Assembly: GCF_900176505.1 (NCBI RefSeq) | Contig: NZ_FWYB01000020.1 | Coordinates: forward strand, 1 to 64,000 | Reading direction: 5' to 3' | From: Pedobacter nyackensis | Lineage (GTDB): Bacteria > Bacteroidota > Bacteroidia > Sphingobacteriales > Sphingobacteriaceae | Length of the DNA stretch: 64,000 nucleotides | Part shown: one piece after another, positions 44,872 to 54,387 of the stretch | Position numbering within the stretch: the first letter of the stretch is position 1 | How the letters are laid out: every line of letters starts with the position of its first letter | Made by a program: the position numbers and the translations under genes | Notes under the pieces: model-generated | Database searches by the model: none | Seen by the model: the letters and a program-made list of their open reading frames with translations, nothing else | What the model was told of the DNA's origin: nothing

Positions 44872-45651
44872 TTACCAGTTGATTTTTTCTTTGCTGATAA
44901 AGGCAGCAATTCCTTTTCTAAAATCTTCGCTTTCCCTCACGCGGGCATTGATGCGCACAGCTTCCGAAAGGCTTTTATCCAGGTCGGGATTCGTGGTCTG
45001 TCCGATGAGTTGCTTTGTAACCATTAACGCATTGCTGGAAGCTTCATTACACAAACTTAATGCAAAATTATTTACTTTTAGAGCAATATCTTCTGCCTTT
45101 GTTACAAAAGTGATCAGTCCGTAGTCTAAGGCCTCTTGTGCAGAGAACAACGTACCAGTAAGCAGTATCTTTTTGGCAATAGTCTCGCTTGTCTTGCGTA
45201 GCAAAAAGCAGGAAACAATGGCAGGTACAAAGCCTAGTTTTACTTCGGTATAGCCAAACTTAGCCTCAGGAACAGCAAAAGTGATGTCACAAACAGTGGC
45301 TAATCCGCATCCTCCGGCTATGGCATGTCCCTCAACTTGTGCTATGACTACTTTAGGTAGATAATAGATGGTAGTAAATAGTCGCTTAAGGTTTTCAGAA
45401 TCAGCCAGATTCTCTTCATAGGTGTTCTGTTGTAACTGTTGCAGGTAAGCCAGATCGGCACCAGCACTGAATGTTGTGCCATTTGCTTTTAAGACGACAA
45501 CTTTTACCTCTTCATCTTCCGAAGCCTTTACAAATGCAGCCGTCAATTGAGCAACTAGTTCTGGATTTAATGCATTACGTTTTTCAGGACGGTTGATGGA
45601 TATGGTAGCAATACGCTGGCTAATGGTATATAAAACCAAGGATTCAGTCAT
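44872..45651 (-). CDS. Enoyl-CoA hydratase/isomerase family protein
   Basis: 259 residues of the crotonase fold. The oxyanion-hole segments are FSAGADLAYLQQL (residues about 60-73) and AIAGGCGLATVCDITFA. Glu is present in FGYTEVKLGFVPAI, as in hydratases. It resembles methylglutaconyl-CoA or enoyl-CoA hydratases of leucine or fatty-acid degradation; the exact substrate is unknown. It is the first gene of a four-gene unit, with a candidate promoter at 45673-45706. Confidence 0.88.
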   Translation of the reverse strand: MTESLVLYTISQRIATISINRPEKRNALNPELVAQLTAAFVKASEDEEVKVVVLKANGTTFSAGADLAYLQQLQQNTYEENLADSENLKRLFTTIYYLPKVVIAQVEGHAIAGGCGLATVCDITFAVPEAKFGYTEVKLGFVPAIVSCFLLRKTSETIAKKILLTGTLFSAQEALDYGLITFVTKAEDIALKVNNFALSLCNEASSNALMVTKQLIGQTTNPDLDKSLSEAVRINARVRESEDFRKGIAAFISKEKINW

Positions 45652-45672
45652 ACAAATATTTAGTTATTTGTT

Positions 45673-45706
45673 CAAAGATATAATAAGGTGAAGAAAAACT
45701 ACCAAA
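45673..45706 (-). promoter_or_regulatory. Putative promoter of the enoyl-CoA hydratase operon
   Basis: On the minus strand TTTG (45703-45706), a 22-bp spacer, then TATCTTTG (45673-45680), 21 bp before the start codon. Confidence 0.45.
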
Positions 45707-45762
45707 AGGTTTTCATTTAACCTATACTTTCAGATATTGAAAACATGTTTTTTTAATTGCTT

Positions 45763-47601
45763 TTAAGGAGGATGATTAATAGTGTCCTTGAATCGAATTT
45801 GTGTTACCCTATGCTGATCGAGTGCGGGTTTAACAAAATATAGGAAAGCTTTACTTTCTGGTTTCAGATCTGTAAACAGAACGGCCTTATTGGAGTAGAT
45901 TATTGCGACTGCGTAATTTTTCTTTAGTACATACCTGACGGTCTTCTTTTGCTGTAGCGCTTGCAGTTTATCAATTGCAAGCGCACTTTGAAGGCATAGA
46001 AATAGTGCTGTTGCTGCAAGTAATAGACGCTTTCGCTGCTCATCAATAGCAATTATAGAAAGGGTTAAAGCGAAACATAGTAACACTAATTCGGTTTTAC
46101 TAAGCCAAATGGCCGATATCCCTGCAAAAGGTAAATGGGCAATCTGATCTAATCCACGATTTGTGAAATCAATGAGCCATTCTAAGGTAGGTCCTAAGCA
46201 ATCCAATTTGAAAAGAAGTATACTTAGTCCGATATACATAATTAAGGCGGTAGGAAGCGTAATAAATAGGTTACTGAATAAAAAGTAGAGGGGGAACTGA
46301 TGGAAATAGTATACGCTGAAAGGATAAGTGGCTAATTGAGCAGCTAATGACATGGCTATAGTGCTCCATATTTTATTCAGCCAGGGATTTTTTACGTATA
46401 GCCAGCCCTCGATTTTAGGTTGCAGATAAATTAAGCCTATGACGGCCATAAAAGAGAGTTGGAAGCCTACATCCCACAGCAGGAACGGATCGTAGAGCAA
46501 TAAACAAAAAGCCGCAAAAGCAATGATGTTATAACTGTTTGTATTTCTGTTGAATAGTTTGGCGATGATGAATACGGAAATCATGATTGCAGCGCGAAGG
46601 ACAGAAGGGGAGAAGCCTGTCAGTAGGGTGTAAAACCAAATCAGGCTGAGTATTAGGGTGGTTTTTATGATTCTGGTGGCTTGCTCTCTATTCAAAAAAT
46701 ATAATAACTGATTCAGGACTAGATAAACCAGGGCTACATGCATGCCTGAGACTGATAAAGCGTGTATCGTGCCGGTTTTTGAATAAATATTAAGCATTTG
46801 AGAACTTAAATCTGCTCTGTAACCGAGTATCAGTGTTGAAGCAACAGCAAATGCATCATCATTTTTGATGAGCTTGCGGTAAATCGCAACTTGCTCGGCC
46901 CTTAAGTCGAATGCAAACCGGATCAATCTATTCCCGCTATTGGTAGGAAGTTTAACTATTTCCTGGGGTTTTAAATAGGTTTGGTGGTACAGGTTCTGTG
47001 TGGCCAGCCATGCTTTGTAATCAAACTCATTGGGATTGAGTGCAGCGGGGATTACCGAAAGCTTTGCAGGTATAATCAACTCATCTCCGTACTTTAACCG
47101 GAGCGGAATACCTTCATTTGTGCGTATAGATACCCTGATTTTTCCAGATACAGACTGAAAAATGTAATTTTTGAATTTGTAGCCTGATAATGAGTTGGTT
47201 GCGATTGTTGATTTGGTTGATTCTGCGTTAAACAGAATTATATTCTGTTTGTTTTGTGGTTCATTGATGATTCTGATTTTAAGGTATTCTAAGTTTTTAA
47301 TATTTTGTAAATCAGTGTATATATGTTGCTTATATGAAATAACACATAATATTCCTAATGTAAGTATTAATAGGTGGATTGTTAGACCTGTAATTCCTGA
47401 ATATCGATGAATATTTACATGCTTGTACCTGATGCTTACTACAGATAAGGTGGCGAATAAAATAAGGCTAAATAAAAAGATGTAGTTGAAAAGGTATGTC
47501 GCTCCACATCCGTAAAAACTAAAAATCCCCAGCGCAAAAGGAACCAATATCCTTACAAAAGCAATCTCCGTTTTAGCCGTGTCTGGAGTGAAGTTTATCA
47601 A
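45763..47601 (-). CDS. comEC: ComEC/Rec2 family DNA-uptake channel
   Basis: 612 residues. An N-terminal DUF4131-like part with several helices is followed by the Competence domain (TLILGYRADLSSQM, TGTIHALSVSGMHVALVYLV, TGFSPSVLRAAIM). The C-terminal metallo-beta-lactamase domain of classical ComEC is missing: only a short tail (about 550-612) without an HXHXDH motif remains. ComEC is the inner-membrane channel that takes in single-stranded DNA during natural transformation. Its start overlaps the HhH/beta-barrel gene by 4 bp, so the two are translated together. Confidence 0.9.
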   Translation of the reverse strand: MINFTPDTAKTEIAFVRILVPFALGIFSFYGCGATYLFNYIFLFSLILFATLSVVSIRYKHVNIHRYSGITGLTIHLLILTLGILCVISYKQHIYTDLQNIKNLEYLKIRIINEPQNKQNIILFNAESTKSTIATNSLSGYKFKNYIFQSVSGKIRVSIRTNEGIPLRLKYGDELIIPAKLSVIPAALNPNEFDYKAWLATQNLYHQTYLKPQEIVKLPTNSGNRLIRFAFDLRAEQVAIYRKLIKNDDAFAVASTLILGYRADLSSQMLNIYSKTGTIHALSVSGMHVALVYLVLNQLLYFLNREQATRIIKTTLILSLIWFYTLLTGFSPSVLRAAIMISVFIIAKLFNRNTNSYNIIAFAAFCLLLYDPFLLWDVGFQLSFMAVIGLIYLQPKIEGWLYVKNPWLNKIWSTIAMSLAAQLATYPFSVYYFHQFPLYFLFSNLFITLPTALIMYIGLSILLFKLDCLGPTLEWLIDFTNRGLDQIAHLPFAGISAIWLSKTELVLLCFALTLSIIAIDEQRKRLLLAATALFLCLQSALAIDKLQALQQKKTVRYVLKKNYAVAIIYSNKAVLFTDLKPESKAFLYFVKPALDQHRVTQIRFKDTINHPP

Positions 47602-49619
47602 AATTGATATCTGATTTGTATTTTAACCTCTGATTTACTGCTGCCTTCTATTTCATCTAGTCCTGTACCTATTGTTTTTACATCCAGATACATGAAAAGA
47701 CCGTATCTGAACCAAACGTCGGTTTTCTTCATTGGTCGATATCTGATATTCATAAAAGTACGTATGCCTTTGCCTGAATATTGCCCGGATCCGGATCCGT
47801 GTAAAACGTCATTCTCATAAGCATAGATCCTGCTGTTGTAGGATGGAGTGTTAAACCAGGCGAGACGAATATTGGCTGATAGTTTGGATGAGATGGGTGA
47901 GTAATTGACGTCCTGATAGATCAGGTATCCAATCTCATTTTGTTTTATACCTTTTTGGTATTGAGTGATTTCTGTTCTTTGGTGAAAGTTAAACTTTACA
48001 TTTAATTTCCAACTCCACTCCAATCTGTAGTTTTGTTTTGCCACTTGATCGAGCTGGTTATAGTCGTCACCAGTATCCGGGTTTTGTTGCTTTTTTTCTA
48101 TTTTAAACCGGATCGTTGCTTTGAACGTTTTCCCTTTTGTATAGCTGATCTGACTGAGTAATTCATAGCCGGCAGAGGGAGAGTCGACCCGATATTTTAG
48201 CCAGGGAAATTTGAAATAGTCGGCATACAGCGACCAGATGAAATTGCCAGGTAGGATGTAATTTAATCCGGCATACCAACCTTTTTCATTATTGGTTTCG
48301 GTACCCTCTCCCAGACTTCTACTGAAAAAGCTTTGATAGTTTATATCGTAGCTACGGTGCAATAATACTGCTGATAGTTTACGTGATAGACTTGCCATGG
48401 CACCATTGATTGTAGCCATTCCTGAGCCTATACTGTGTGCTATTTCTCCATACAGATAGATGTTCTGGAAAGTGTAGTTGTAGTGTAAGCCGATATTGCT
48501 AAAGTGTTTTCCTGTAAAACTGAACTTGTTATAAAGTTGTGGGCCTGTGGTGAATTGGTGTTCGTAGTCAGCTTGATAAGCAATGCCGCCGATATTTAGA
48601 TTGTCGCTAATGTATTGCAATACTCCACCATAGACCTGTTGTCCCAGTGTTTTTTGATTTTTGTGCTCTGTTTGTGTGCGATGTAAACCGCTCATGCTAA
48701 TGTTGTAGAGACTGTAGCCTCCATCGGTCGTAATCTTTAAACTTGCGTCGAGCTTTCTGAATGAAATAAAGGAACTTAAATAAATATTTCGGCCAAGATT
48801 TACAGTGCTTGCTACTCCGCGGAAGAAAGATGATTCATTTGCCGATGTGTATGGTTTTAGTCCTACATCTTTAGCAGCAACACTGGTTACATCAGGTCCT
48901 TTGCCAAATGCAAAACCCGACCATAGCGTTAATCCTTGTCCGAATTGTAAACTGTAATCGCCAAGGACCAGCTTTTTAACTCTTCCCAGCTTAAATAAGG
49001 CCAGGTGTGCTGAAAGGTGATCCGAACCCGTTTTTTTATTGAATAGGTGTTCTCCGGCGTCCTTTTCCATCACAATAGCTGCGGACACTATTCCCTGGAA
49101 ATTGTATCTGTAGCGGAGTAGTGCTTTTTCCGGGCTTCCTAAATACCTGCTACCCGGCAAATCTCTAAATCCTTTCTGCTTTTTCAAGAGGCGTGTATAT
49201 CTGGAAATCAGTTCATGCTCGCCCGTAGATAGCATTTTTATAGGCTTCAATTGATCATAATCATGTAATGTTGTTAAGGTTACAAATGGCAGTAATCTGG
49301 AGATAGTTTCTATATCAAAGCCTGGTATGACTTGAAGTTCCAGTATATCCAGTAATCTTGTCTTTGCTATGTAGCTAAAGAAACTGTTGATTTGAAGCGG
49401 GGAGAGGAATAATAGGCTTTTTAATTCCTCTGGCGTTGTTTTATGCAGGTTGATGTGGTGCTTTCGAAAGAAGCCAAGACGTTCTGTTACTTCCGAGAAG
49501 TCGTCGTTTTCAGATGATTTTTCGGCCAGCGCCTCTATGATATCCCTGTTTTTTTCGTCCTCCTGTGCTACTGCATTTTGTGTAAGTAGCAGTAAAGAAA
49601 GTAAGCATAGTGTTTTCAT
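47598..49619 (-). CDS. HhH-containing predicted outer-membrane barrel protein, ComEC partner
   Basis: 673 residues with a signal peptide (CLLSLLLLTQNAVAQ). Two helix-hairpin-helix motifs of ComEA type follow: INLHKTTPEELKSLLFLSP (about 56-75) and LQVIPGFDIETISRLLPFV (about 95-113). The remaining ~520 residues are alternating aromatic beta-strands, ending in VKIQIRYQF with a terminal Phe, the signal for insertion by BAM. So a DNA-binding module appears fused to an outer-membrane barrel. It overlaps comEC by 4 bp and has a strong hairpin right before its ATG. A role in DNA passage across the outer membrane is inferred, not shown. Confidence 0.8.
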   Translation of the reverse strand: MKTLCLLSLLLLTQNAVAQEDEKNRDIIEALAEKSSENDDFSEVTERLGFFRKHHINLHKTTPEELKSLLFLSPLQINSFFSYIAKTRLLDILELQVIPGFDIETISRLLPFVTLTTLHDYDQLKPIKMLSTGEHELISRYTRLLKKQKGFRDLPGSRYLGSPEKALLRYRYNFQGIVSAAIVMEKDAGEHLFNKKTGSDHLSAHLALFKLGRVKKLVLGDYSLQFGQGLTLWSGFAFGKGPDVTSVAAKDVGLKPYTSANESSFFRGVASTVNLGRNIYLSSFISFRKLDASLKITTDGGYSLYNISMSGLHRTQTEHKNQKTLGQQVYGGVLQYISDNLNIGGIAYQADYEHQFTTGPQLYNKFSFTGKHFSNIGLHYNYTFQNIYLYGEIAHSIGSGMATINGAMASLSRKLSAVLLHRSYDINYQSFFSRSLGEGTETNNEKGWYAGLNYILPGNFIWSLYADYFKFPWLKYRVDSPSAGYELLSQISYTKGKTFKATIRFKIEKKQQNPDTGDDYNQLDQVAKQNYRLEWSWKLNVKFNFHQRTEITQYQKGIKQNEIGYLIYQDVNYSPISSKLSANIRLAWFNTPSYNSRIYAYENDVLHGSGSGQYSGKGIRTFMNIRYRPMKKTDVWFRYGLFMYLDVKTIGTGLDEIEGSSKSEVKIQIRYQF

Positions 49620-49648
49620 GGTGATTAGCTTAAATAAGCTAAATCACC
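49620..49648 (-). promoter_or_regulatory. Hairpin abutting the start codon of the HhH-barrel gene
   Basis: On the minus strand the 29 nt before the ATG fold into a 13-bp stem (GGTGATTTAGCTTA side and TAAGCTAATCACC side) with one bulged base and a 2-nt loop, ending at the base next to the start codon. It could block translation or bind a regulator. Confidence 0.7.
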
Positions 49649-49688
49649 GTAGAAATTACCAGATAAAAAAAAATAATTAAGAAATAAA

Positions 49689-50024
49689 TTAAATCTCTTC
49701 GTTTAGCTTTAATAAGAAGTCTTTTAGCTTCTCCAGAGAAGCGATGATCTTTTGGTTTTCTTTTACCTCACCGCTATTGTTCTTTAAGTGCTCTTTAGCC
49801 CCTTTTAGGGTAAAGCCTTTATCATCCACAAGGTGGAAAATGATTTTTAAATTTTCAATGTCTTCCGGAGTAAATAACCTGTTGCCTTTTTTATTTTTTT
49901 TAGGCTGTAGTACATCAAATTCCTTTTCGTAAAAGCGGATTTGAGATGCGTTTACACCAAACATTTCGGTCACTTCCCCCATGGTGTAATACATTTTATT
50001 GATTTCCCGTTCCTTGTAAGGCAT
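49689..50024 (-). CDS. Small MerR family transcriptional regulator
   Basis: 111 residues. The winged HTH reads YYTMGEVTEMFGVNASQIRF, then YEKEFDVLQPKKNKKGNRLF and the TPEDIENLKII helix. The C-terminal effector domain is very short, so it is a one-domain MerR protein that may sense through dimer changes or act as a plain DNA-binding factor. It is the first gene on this strand before the HhH-barrel gene, 69 bp away, with no terminator between, so it may control the DNA-uptake pair. alaS is divergent on the other side. Confidence 0.88.
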   Translation of the reverse strand: MPYKEREINKMYYTMGEVTEMFGVNASQIRFYEKEFDVLQPKKNKKGNRLFTPEDIENLKIIFHLVDDKGFTLKGAKEHLKNNSGEVKENQKIIASLEKLKDFLLKLNEEI

Positions 50025-50204
50025 ATTTTTGTATTGATTATTAGTTTGTTACAGCTTTTATTTAAAGTGTTCAAACTTAGGAAAAGTTAGTCAGGTATCC
50101 ATGGAGAGATTGAAAAAATATTTTAGATCAGCTCCTTGCTCCTTTGATCAGAAGTTTTGCCATTTAATGTAAACCGATCTTACCGGAATAATCCAATAAT
50201 ATGC

Positions 50205-50212
50205 TAATTTTG
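50205..50212 (+). promoter_or_regulatory. Putative -7 box of alaS
   Basis: TAATTTTG lies 22 bp before the alaS ATG at 50235; the -33 element is not clear. Confidence 0.45.
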
Positions 50213-50234
50213 CTCAAAATAAATCAATAGAAGG

Positions 50235-52934
50235 ATGACAGCTAAGGAAATCAGAGAGGCATACTTAAAATTTTTCGAATCGAAACAGCATCATATTGTT
50301 GCATCAGCACCAATTGTAGTTAAAAATGATCCAACCCTAATGTTTACCAACGCTGGGATGAACCAGTTTAAAGATCTGTTTCTTGGCGAAGCACCTGCTA
50401 AATACCCAAGGGTAACTGATACACAGCGTTGCCTTCGGGTTTCAGGTAAACACAACGATTTAGAAGAAGTAGGTATTGATACCTATCACCATACTATGTT
50501 CGAGATGTTGGGCAACTGGAGCTTTGGAGATTATTTTAAAAAAGAGGCCATTGCCTGGAGCTGGGAATTACTTACAGAGGTTTATAAAATCCCTAAAGAC
50601 AAGCTTTACGTGTCTGTTTTTGAAGGAGATGATAAAGAAGGTTTGCCAAGAGATACTGAAGCTTACGAGCTTTGGACGCAATTTGTGCCTGAAGAACGCA
50701 TTGTTCTGGGTAATAAGAAAGATAATTTCTGGGAAATGGGGGATACAGGACCATGTGGACCATGTTCCGAAATTCATGTAGACTGCCGTCCGGATGAAGA
50801 GCGTAAAGCTGTATCAGGTAAATCACTTGTAAATGCCGATCATCCGCAGGTAATTGAGATCTGGAACAATGTATTTATGCAGTTTAACCGCCTTAAAGAT
50901 GGATCCTTACAGCCTCTACCAGCGCAGCATGTTGATACAGGAATGGGCTTTGAGCGCCTTGTGCGCGTGTTGCAGGAAAAAGCTTCTAACTACGATACGG
51001 ATGTTTTTCAGCCGCTGATTCAGTTTATCGCTAACAAAGCGGGCATAGCTTACGGTGCTGATGAGAAAACAGATATCGCTATGCGCGTTATGGCCGATCA
51101 TATCCGTGCTATTTCGTTTGTAATTGCCGATGGACAACTGCCTTCAAATAACAAAGCAGGTTATGTGATCCGTCGTATTTTACGTCGTGCAGTTCGTTAT
51201 GCTTATACCTTCCTTAATTTAAAAGACCCATTTTTAAATGAACTGGTACCTGTTTTGGCAGCGCAGTTTAAAGGTGTTTTTGATGAGTTGTCCCTACAGC
51301 AGGATTTCGTGCAAAAGGTTGTTTTGGAGGAAGAAGTTTCCTTCTTAAGAACTTTAGCTACAGGGATACAACGATTTGATAACTACACTAAAAAGCAGGC
51401 TGAATTCCTGATGTCTGAGAATGCGATCGAGCCTGAAAAGCCTTTTGAAGATCAATGGGTATATAGTATTTTGAAGGATCAGATGGTGATCTCGGGAGAG
51501 TTTGCTTTTGAGCTGAATGATACTTATGGTTTCCCGATCGACCTTACCGAACTGATGGCGAGAGAAAAACGCTGGTCAGTAGATATGGAGGAATACAACA
51601 AGGCCTTATTAAAGCAAAAAGAACGGTCGCGCGCTGCTACTGCGGTAGATACCGGCGATTGGGTACTGGTTAATTCAGACCTGGAAGTAGAGTTTGTTGG
51701 CTATGACGACTTTGAAGCTGAAACTAAGATTATAAAATACCGTAAGGTAGTTGCTAAAGGCAAGGAACAATATCAGATTGTATTGAGTAAAACTCCTTTC
51801 TATGCAGAAAGTGGTGGTCAGGTAGGTGATACCGGCCGACTTGAAGATCATAGCCGTTTGTTCTTTGTTGAAATTACCGACACTAAAAAAGAGAATGGTG
51901 TAATTGTTCATTATGCAGATACTTTACCTGAAGATGTTGAAGGTGTTTTCTGGGCAGTTATTGACGAGAATAAGCGTCTGCTTTCGCAGGATAACCACAG
52001 TGCAACGCACTTATTGCATGCAGCACTTAAAAAGGTATTGGGCAATCACGTGAACCAGAAAGGTTCATTGGTAAACCCCGACTACCTGCGTTTCGACTTC
52101 TCGCACTTTGCTAAGGTAACTGATGAGGAGTTGGCCCAAATAGAACACCTGGTAAACCAAAAGGTAAGGGAAAACATCCCGCTTAAAGAACAAAGATATG
52201 TGCCGTACGATCAGGCAATCTCAAGTGGTGTAACAGCATTGTTTGGAGAGAAATATGGCGATTTAGTTCGTATCATCACCTTTGATGATCACTACTCTAA
52301 AGAACTTTGCGGCGGTACACACGTGCAGGCAACCGGTCAGATTGGTTACTTTAAAATTACCTCAGAAAGTGCTGTTGCAGCAGGAGTGAGACGTATTGAA
52401 GCGATTACAGCTGATAAAGCGGAGGCCTTTGTTTTAGATCAGAATAGAGAGCTTAACGAGCTTCGTGCCTTGCTAAAAGGAAATAAAGATTTAACATCTG
52501 CCGTTGCTGCATTGATTGAAGAAAATAATAAACTGAAAAAAGATGCAGAAAAAGCTGTTTTAGAGCAGTCGGCGAACCTTAAACATGAAATCGTACACCA
52601 TCTTAAAACCATCAACGGAATTAACCTGATTGCTACTTATGTAGATCTTCCTAATGCAGATGCGGTTAAAAATCTTGCATTTGCTGTAAAGGATCTGGTT
52701 GATGATTTGTTCCTTGTGTTCACAACCTTGATTGATGATAAACCGGGTATTACGGTAATGTTATCTGAAAACCTGGTTAAGGATAAAGGTTTGAATGCTT
52801 CTAATATTGTAAGAGAACTGGCTAAGGATATACAAGGTGGTGGAGGTGGACAACCATTCTACGCTACTGCAGGTGGAAAGAACAAGGATGGTTTGACTGC
52901 TGTCCTGGTTAAAGCTGAAGGCCTGATCAAGTAA
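50235..52934 (+). CDS. alaS: Alanyl-tRNA synthetase
   Basis: 899 residues, full length. The class II core starts TAKEIREAYLKFFESKQHH and has TNAGMNQFKDLFLG; the editing domain has NHSATHLLHAALKK and CGGTHV zinc-binding motifs; the C-Ala/DHHA1 domain ends with GGGGGQPFYATAGG. It charges and proofreads tRNA-Ala. It is monocistronic, with a -7 box upstream and a strong terminator after. Confidence 0.98.
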   Translation: MTAKEIREAYLKFFESKQHHIVASAPIVVKNDPTLMFTNAGMNQFKDLFLGEAPAKYPRVTDTQRCLRVSGKHNDLEEVGIDTYHHTMFEMLGNWSFGDYFKKEAIAWSWELLTEVYKIPKDKLYVSVFEGDDKEGLPRDTEAYELWTQFVPEERIVLGNKKDNFWEMGDTGPCGPCSEIHVDCRPDEERKAVSGKSLVNADHPQVIEIWNNVFMQFNRLKDGSLQPLPAQHVDTGMGFERLVRVLQEKASNYDTDVFQPLIQFIANKAGIAYGADEKTDIAMRVMADHIRAISFVIADGQLPSNNKAGYVIRRILRRAVRYAYTFLNLKDPFLNELVPVLAAQFKGVFDELSLQQDFVQKVVLEEEVSFLRTLATGIQRFDNYTKKQAEFLMSENAIEPEKPFEDQWVYSILKDQMVISGEFAFELNDTYGFPIDLTELMAREKRWSVDMEEYNKALLKQKERSRAATAVDTGDWVLVNSDLEVEFVGYDDFEAETKIIKYRKVVAKGKEQYQIVLSKTPFYAESGGQVGDTGRLEDHSRLFFVEITDTKKENGVIVHYADTLPEDVEGVFWAVIDENKRLLSQDNHSATHLLHAALKKVLGNHVNQKGSLVNPDYLRFDFSHFAKVTDEELAQIEHLVNQKVRENIPLKEQRYVPYDQAISSGVTALFGEKYGDLVRIITFDDHYSKELCGGTHVQATGQIGYFKITSESAVAAGVRRIEAITADKAEAFVLDQNRELNELRALLKGNKDLTSAVAALIEENNKLKKDAEKAVLEQSANLKHEIVHHLKTINGINLIATYVDLPNADAVKNLAFAVKDLVDDLFLVFTTLIDDKPGITVMLSENLVKDKGLNASNIVRELAKDIQGGGGGQPFYATAGGKNKDGLTAVLVKAEGLIK

Positions 52935-52957
52935 AGCCCCAATCAGATAAAAAAGAT

Positions 52958-52994
52958 AAGCCCCATTATGCATAACATAATGGGGCTTCTTCTT
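52958..52994 (+). terminator. Terminator of alaS
   Basis: AAGCCCCATTATG (52958-52970) pairs perfectly with CATAATGGGGCTT (52976-52988), loop CATAA, then a pyrimidine-rich T tract. Confidence 0.88.
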
Positions 52995-53005
52995 TGTGCT
53001 TAGTC

Positions 53006-53248
53006 TTATTTTGAGTTCTTTAGGTAAACCTCCAGAACGTTTTTCAAATAGATTTCCGGCTTAGGCATAGTGATGATCGTACCAGGTTCTTTATCTTGAG
53101 ATTGTTTGATGTAGTTTGCTTTAATTTTTCCCCAATCTTTTGAGTACAGTTGTATAAACATATCAACAAATTGCTTATCAGTGTAATCTTTTGGAAGTTT
53201 ACTAAGCACAACTTCAATTTTCTCTTCTTTTCTATGTAATACAGCCAT
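53006..53248 (-). CDS. Small conserved-looking protein of unknown function
   Basis: 80 residues, charged and basic, no signal peptide or membrane segment. It starts MAVLHRKEEKIEVVLSKLPK and contains DKQFVDMFIQLYSKDWGKI, suggesting a small helical domain. I recognise no family. It sits 26 bp past the arsenite transporter's stop on the same strand, so it could be the last gene of the arsenic operon, or independent. Confidence 0.65.
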   Translation of the reverse strand: MAVLHRKEEKIEVVLSKLPKDYTDKQFVDMFIQLYSKDWGKIKANYIKQSQDKEPGTIITMPKPEIYLKNVLEVYLKNSK

Positions 53249-53274
53249 GAGGATTTTTTAATATAGCCCCAAAG

Positions 53275-54357
53275 CTACAAACAATTTGTGGGATCAAATA
53301 AGAAATACTTCTTCCTGAACCAAAAAGCTAAATTCACTAATGCGATTAAAGCAGGAACTTCAACGAGTGGGCCAATTACGCCCGCAAAAGCTTGTCCTGA
53401 ATTGATACCAAATACCCCGATAGCTACAGCTATGGCCAGTTCAAAATTGTTGCCGGTAGCTGTAAATGCTATCGAAGTGCTTTTTGAATAATCTGCACCG
53501 AAATATCGCCCGGCGAAAAAACTGACCACAAACATGATAGAGAAGTATATCATCAAAGGGATGGCAATTCTTACTACATCCATTGGGATTTGTACAATGA
53601 GCCCGCCTTTAAGACTAAACATGACCATTATGGTGAATAGTAAAGCAATCAGCGTAATAGGGGAAATCATGGGTATGAACTTATCATGAAACCAGGCTTC
53701 GCCCTTTAATTTAATCAGGCCGTACCTGCTGATGAGGCCCATCGCAAAGGGAATACCCAGGTAAATCCCAACACTTTTAGCGATTTCGTTAATGGTGATG
53801 TTTACATCTAGCCCTTTAAGCCCAAAATAAGGAGGGAGCACGGTAATAAAAACATAAGCAAATACGCTGTAAAGTAGTATCTGGAAAATACTGTTTAAGG
53901 CAATTAATCCAGCTGCATATTCACGATTTCCTTCCGCAAGCTCATTCCATACCACTACCATTGCAATACAGCGGGCCAAACCAATCAGGATCAGGCCGAC
54001 CATATATTCGGGGTAATCCCTCAAAAAGGTAATGGCCAGAAAAAACATTAGCATTGGTCCGATTACCCAATTGAGCACAAGTGAAACACTTAAGACCTTG
54101 GTGTCTTTGAATACCAGGCCCATGTTTTCATATTTCACTTTGGCAAGTGGTGGGTACATCATTAGAATCAAACCAATGGCTAGAGGAATGTTTGTCGTGC
54201 CACTGGAAAAGGAATTAATAAAACCAGAAGAGGAAGGGAGGAAGTGACCAATGGCTACCCCAAATCCCATTGCAAGGAAAATCCATAAAGTTAAATAACG
54301 ATCGAGAAAGCCAAGCCGCTTTCTTTCGAATGCAGGCGCACAGTTTGTTGCTGACAT
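53275..54357 (-). CDS. arsB: ACR3 family arsenite efflux transporter
   Basis: 360 residues with ten predicted helices. The ACR3 hallmark cysteine is in GLIGLARCIAMVVVWNELA (helix 4), and TGNNFELAIAVAIGVFGI is the conserved segment near helix 9. ACR3 pumps arsenite out of the cytosol. It follows arsC by 30 bp and completes the arsR-DUF6428-arsC-acr3 operon. The gene name arsB is often used for it, but it is ACR3-type, not ArsB-type. Confidence 0.95.
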   Translation of the reverse strand: MSATNCAPAFERKRLGFLDRYLTLWIFLAMGFGVAIGHFLPSSSGFINSFSSGTTNIPLAIGLILMMYPPLAKVKYENMGLVFKDTKVLSVSLVLNWVIGPMLMFFLAITFLRDYPEYMVGLILIGLARCIAMVVVWNELAEGNREYAAGLIALNSIFQILLYSVFAYVFITVLPPYFGLKGLDVNITINEIAKSVGIYLGIPFAMGLISRYGLIKLKGEAWFHDKFIPMISPITLIALLFTIMVMFSLKGGLIVQIPMDVVRIAIPLMIYFSIMFVVSFFAGRYFGADYSKSTSIAFTATGNNFELAIAVAIGVFGINSGQAFAGVIGPLVEVPALIALVNLAFWFRKKYFLFDPTNCL

Positions 54358-54387
54358 TGTTACTGAGTAAATTAGGGTTATAGAAGG

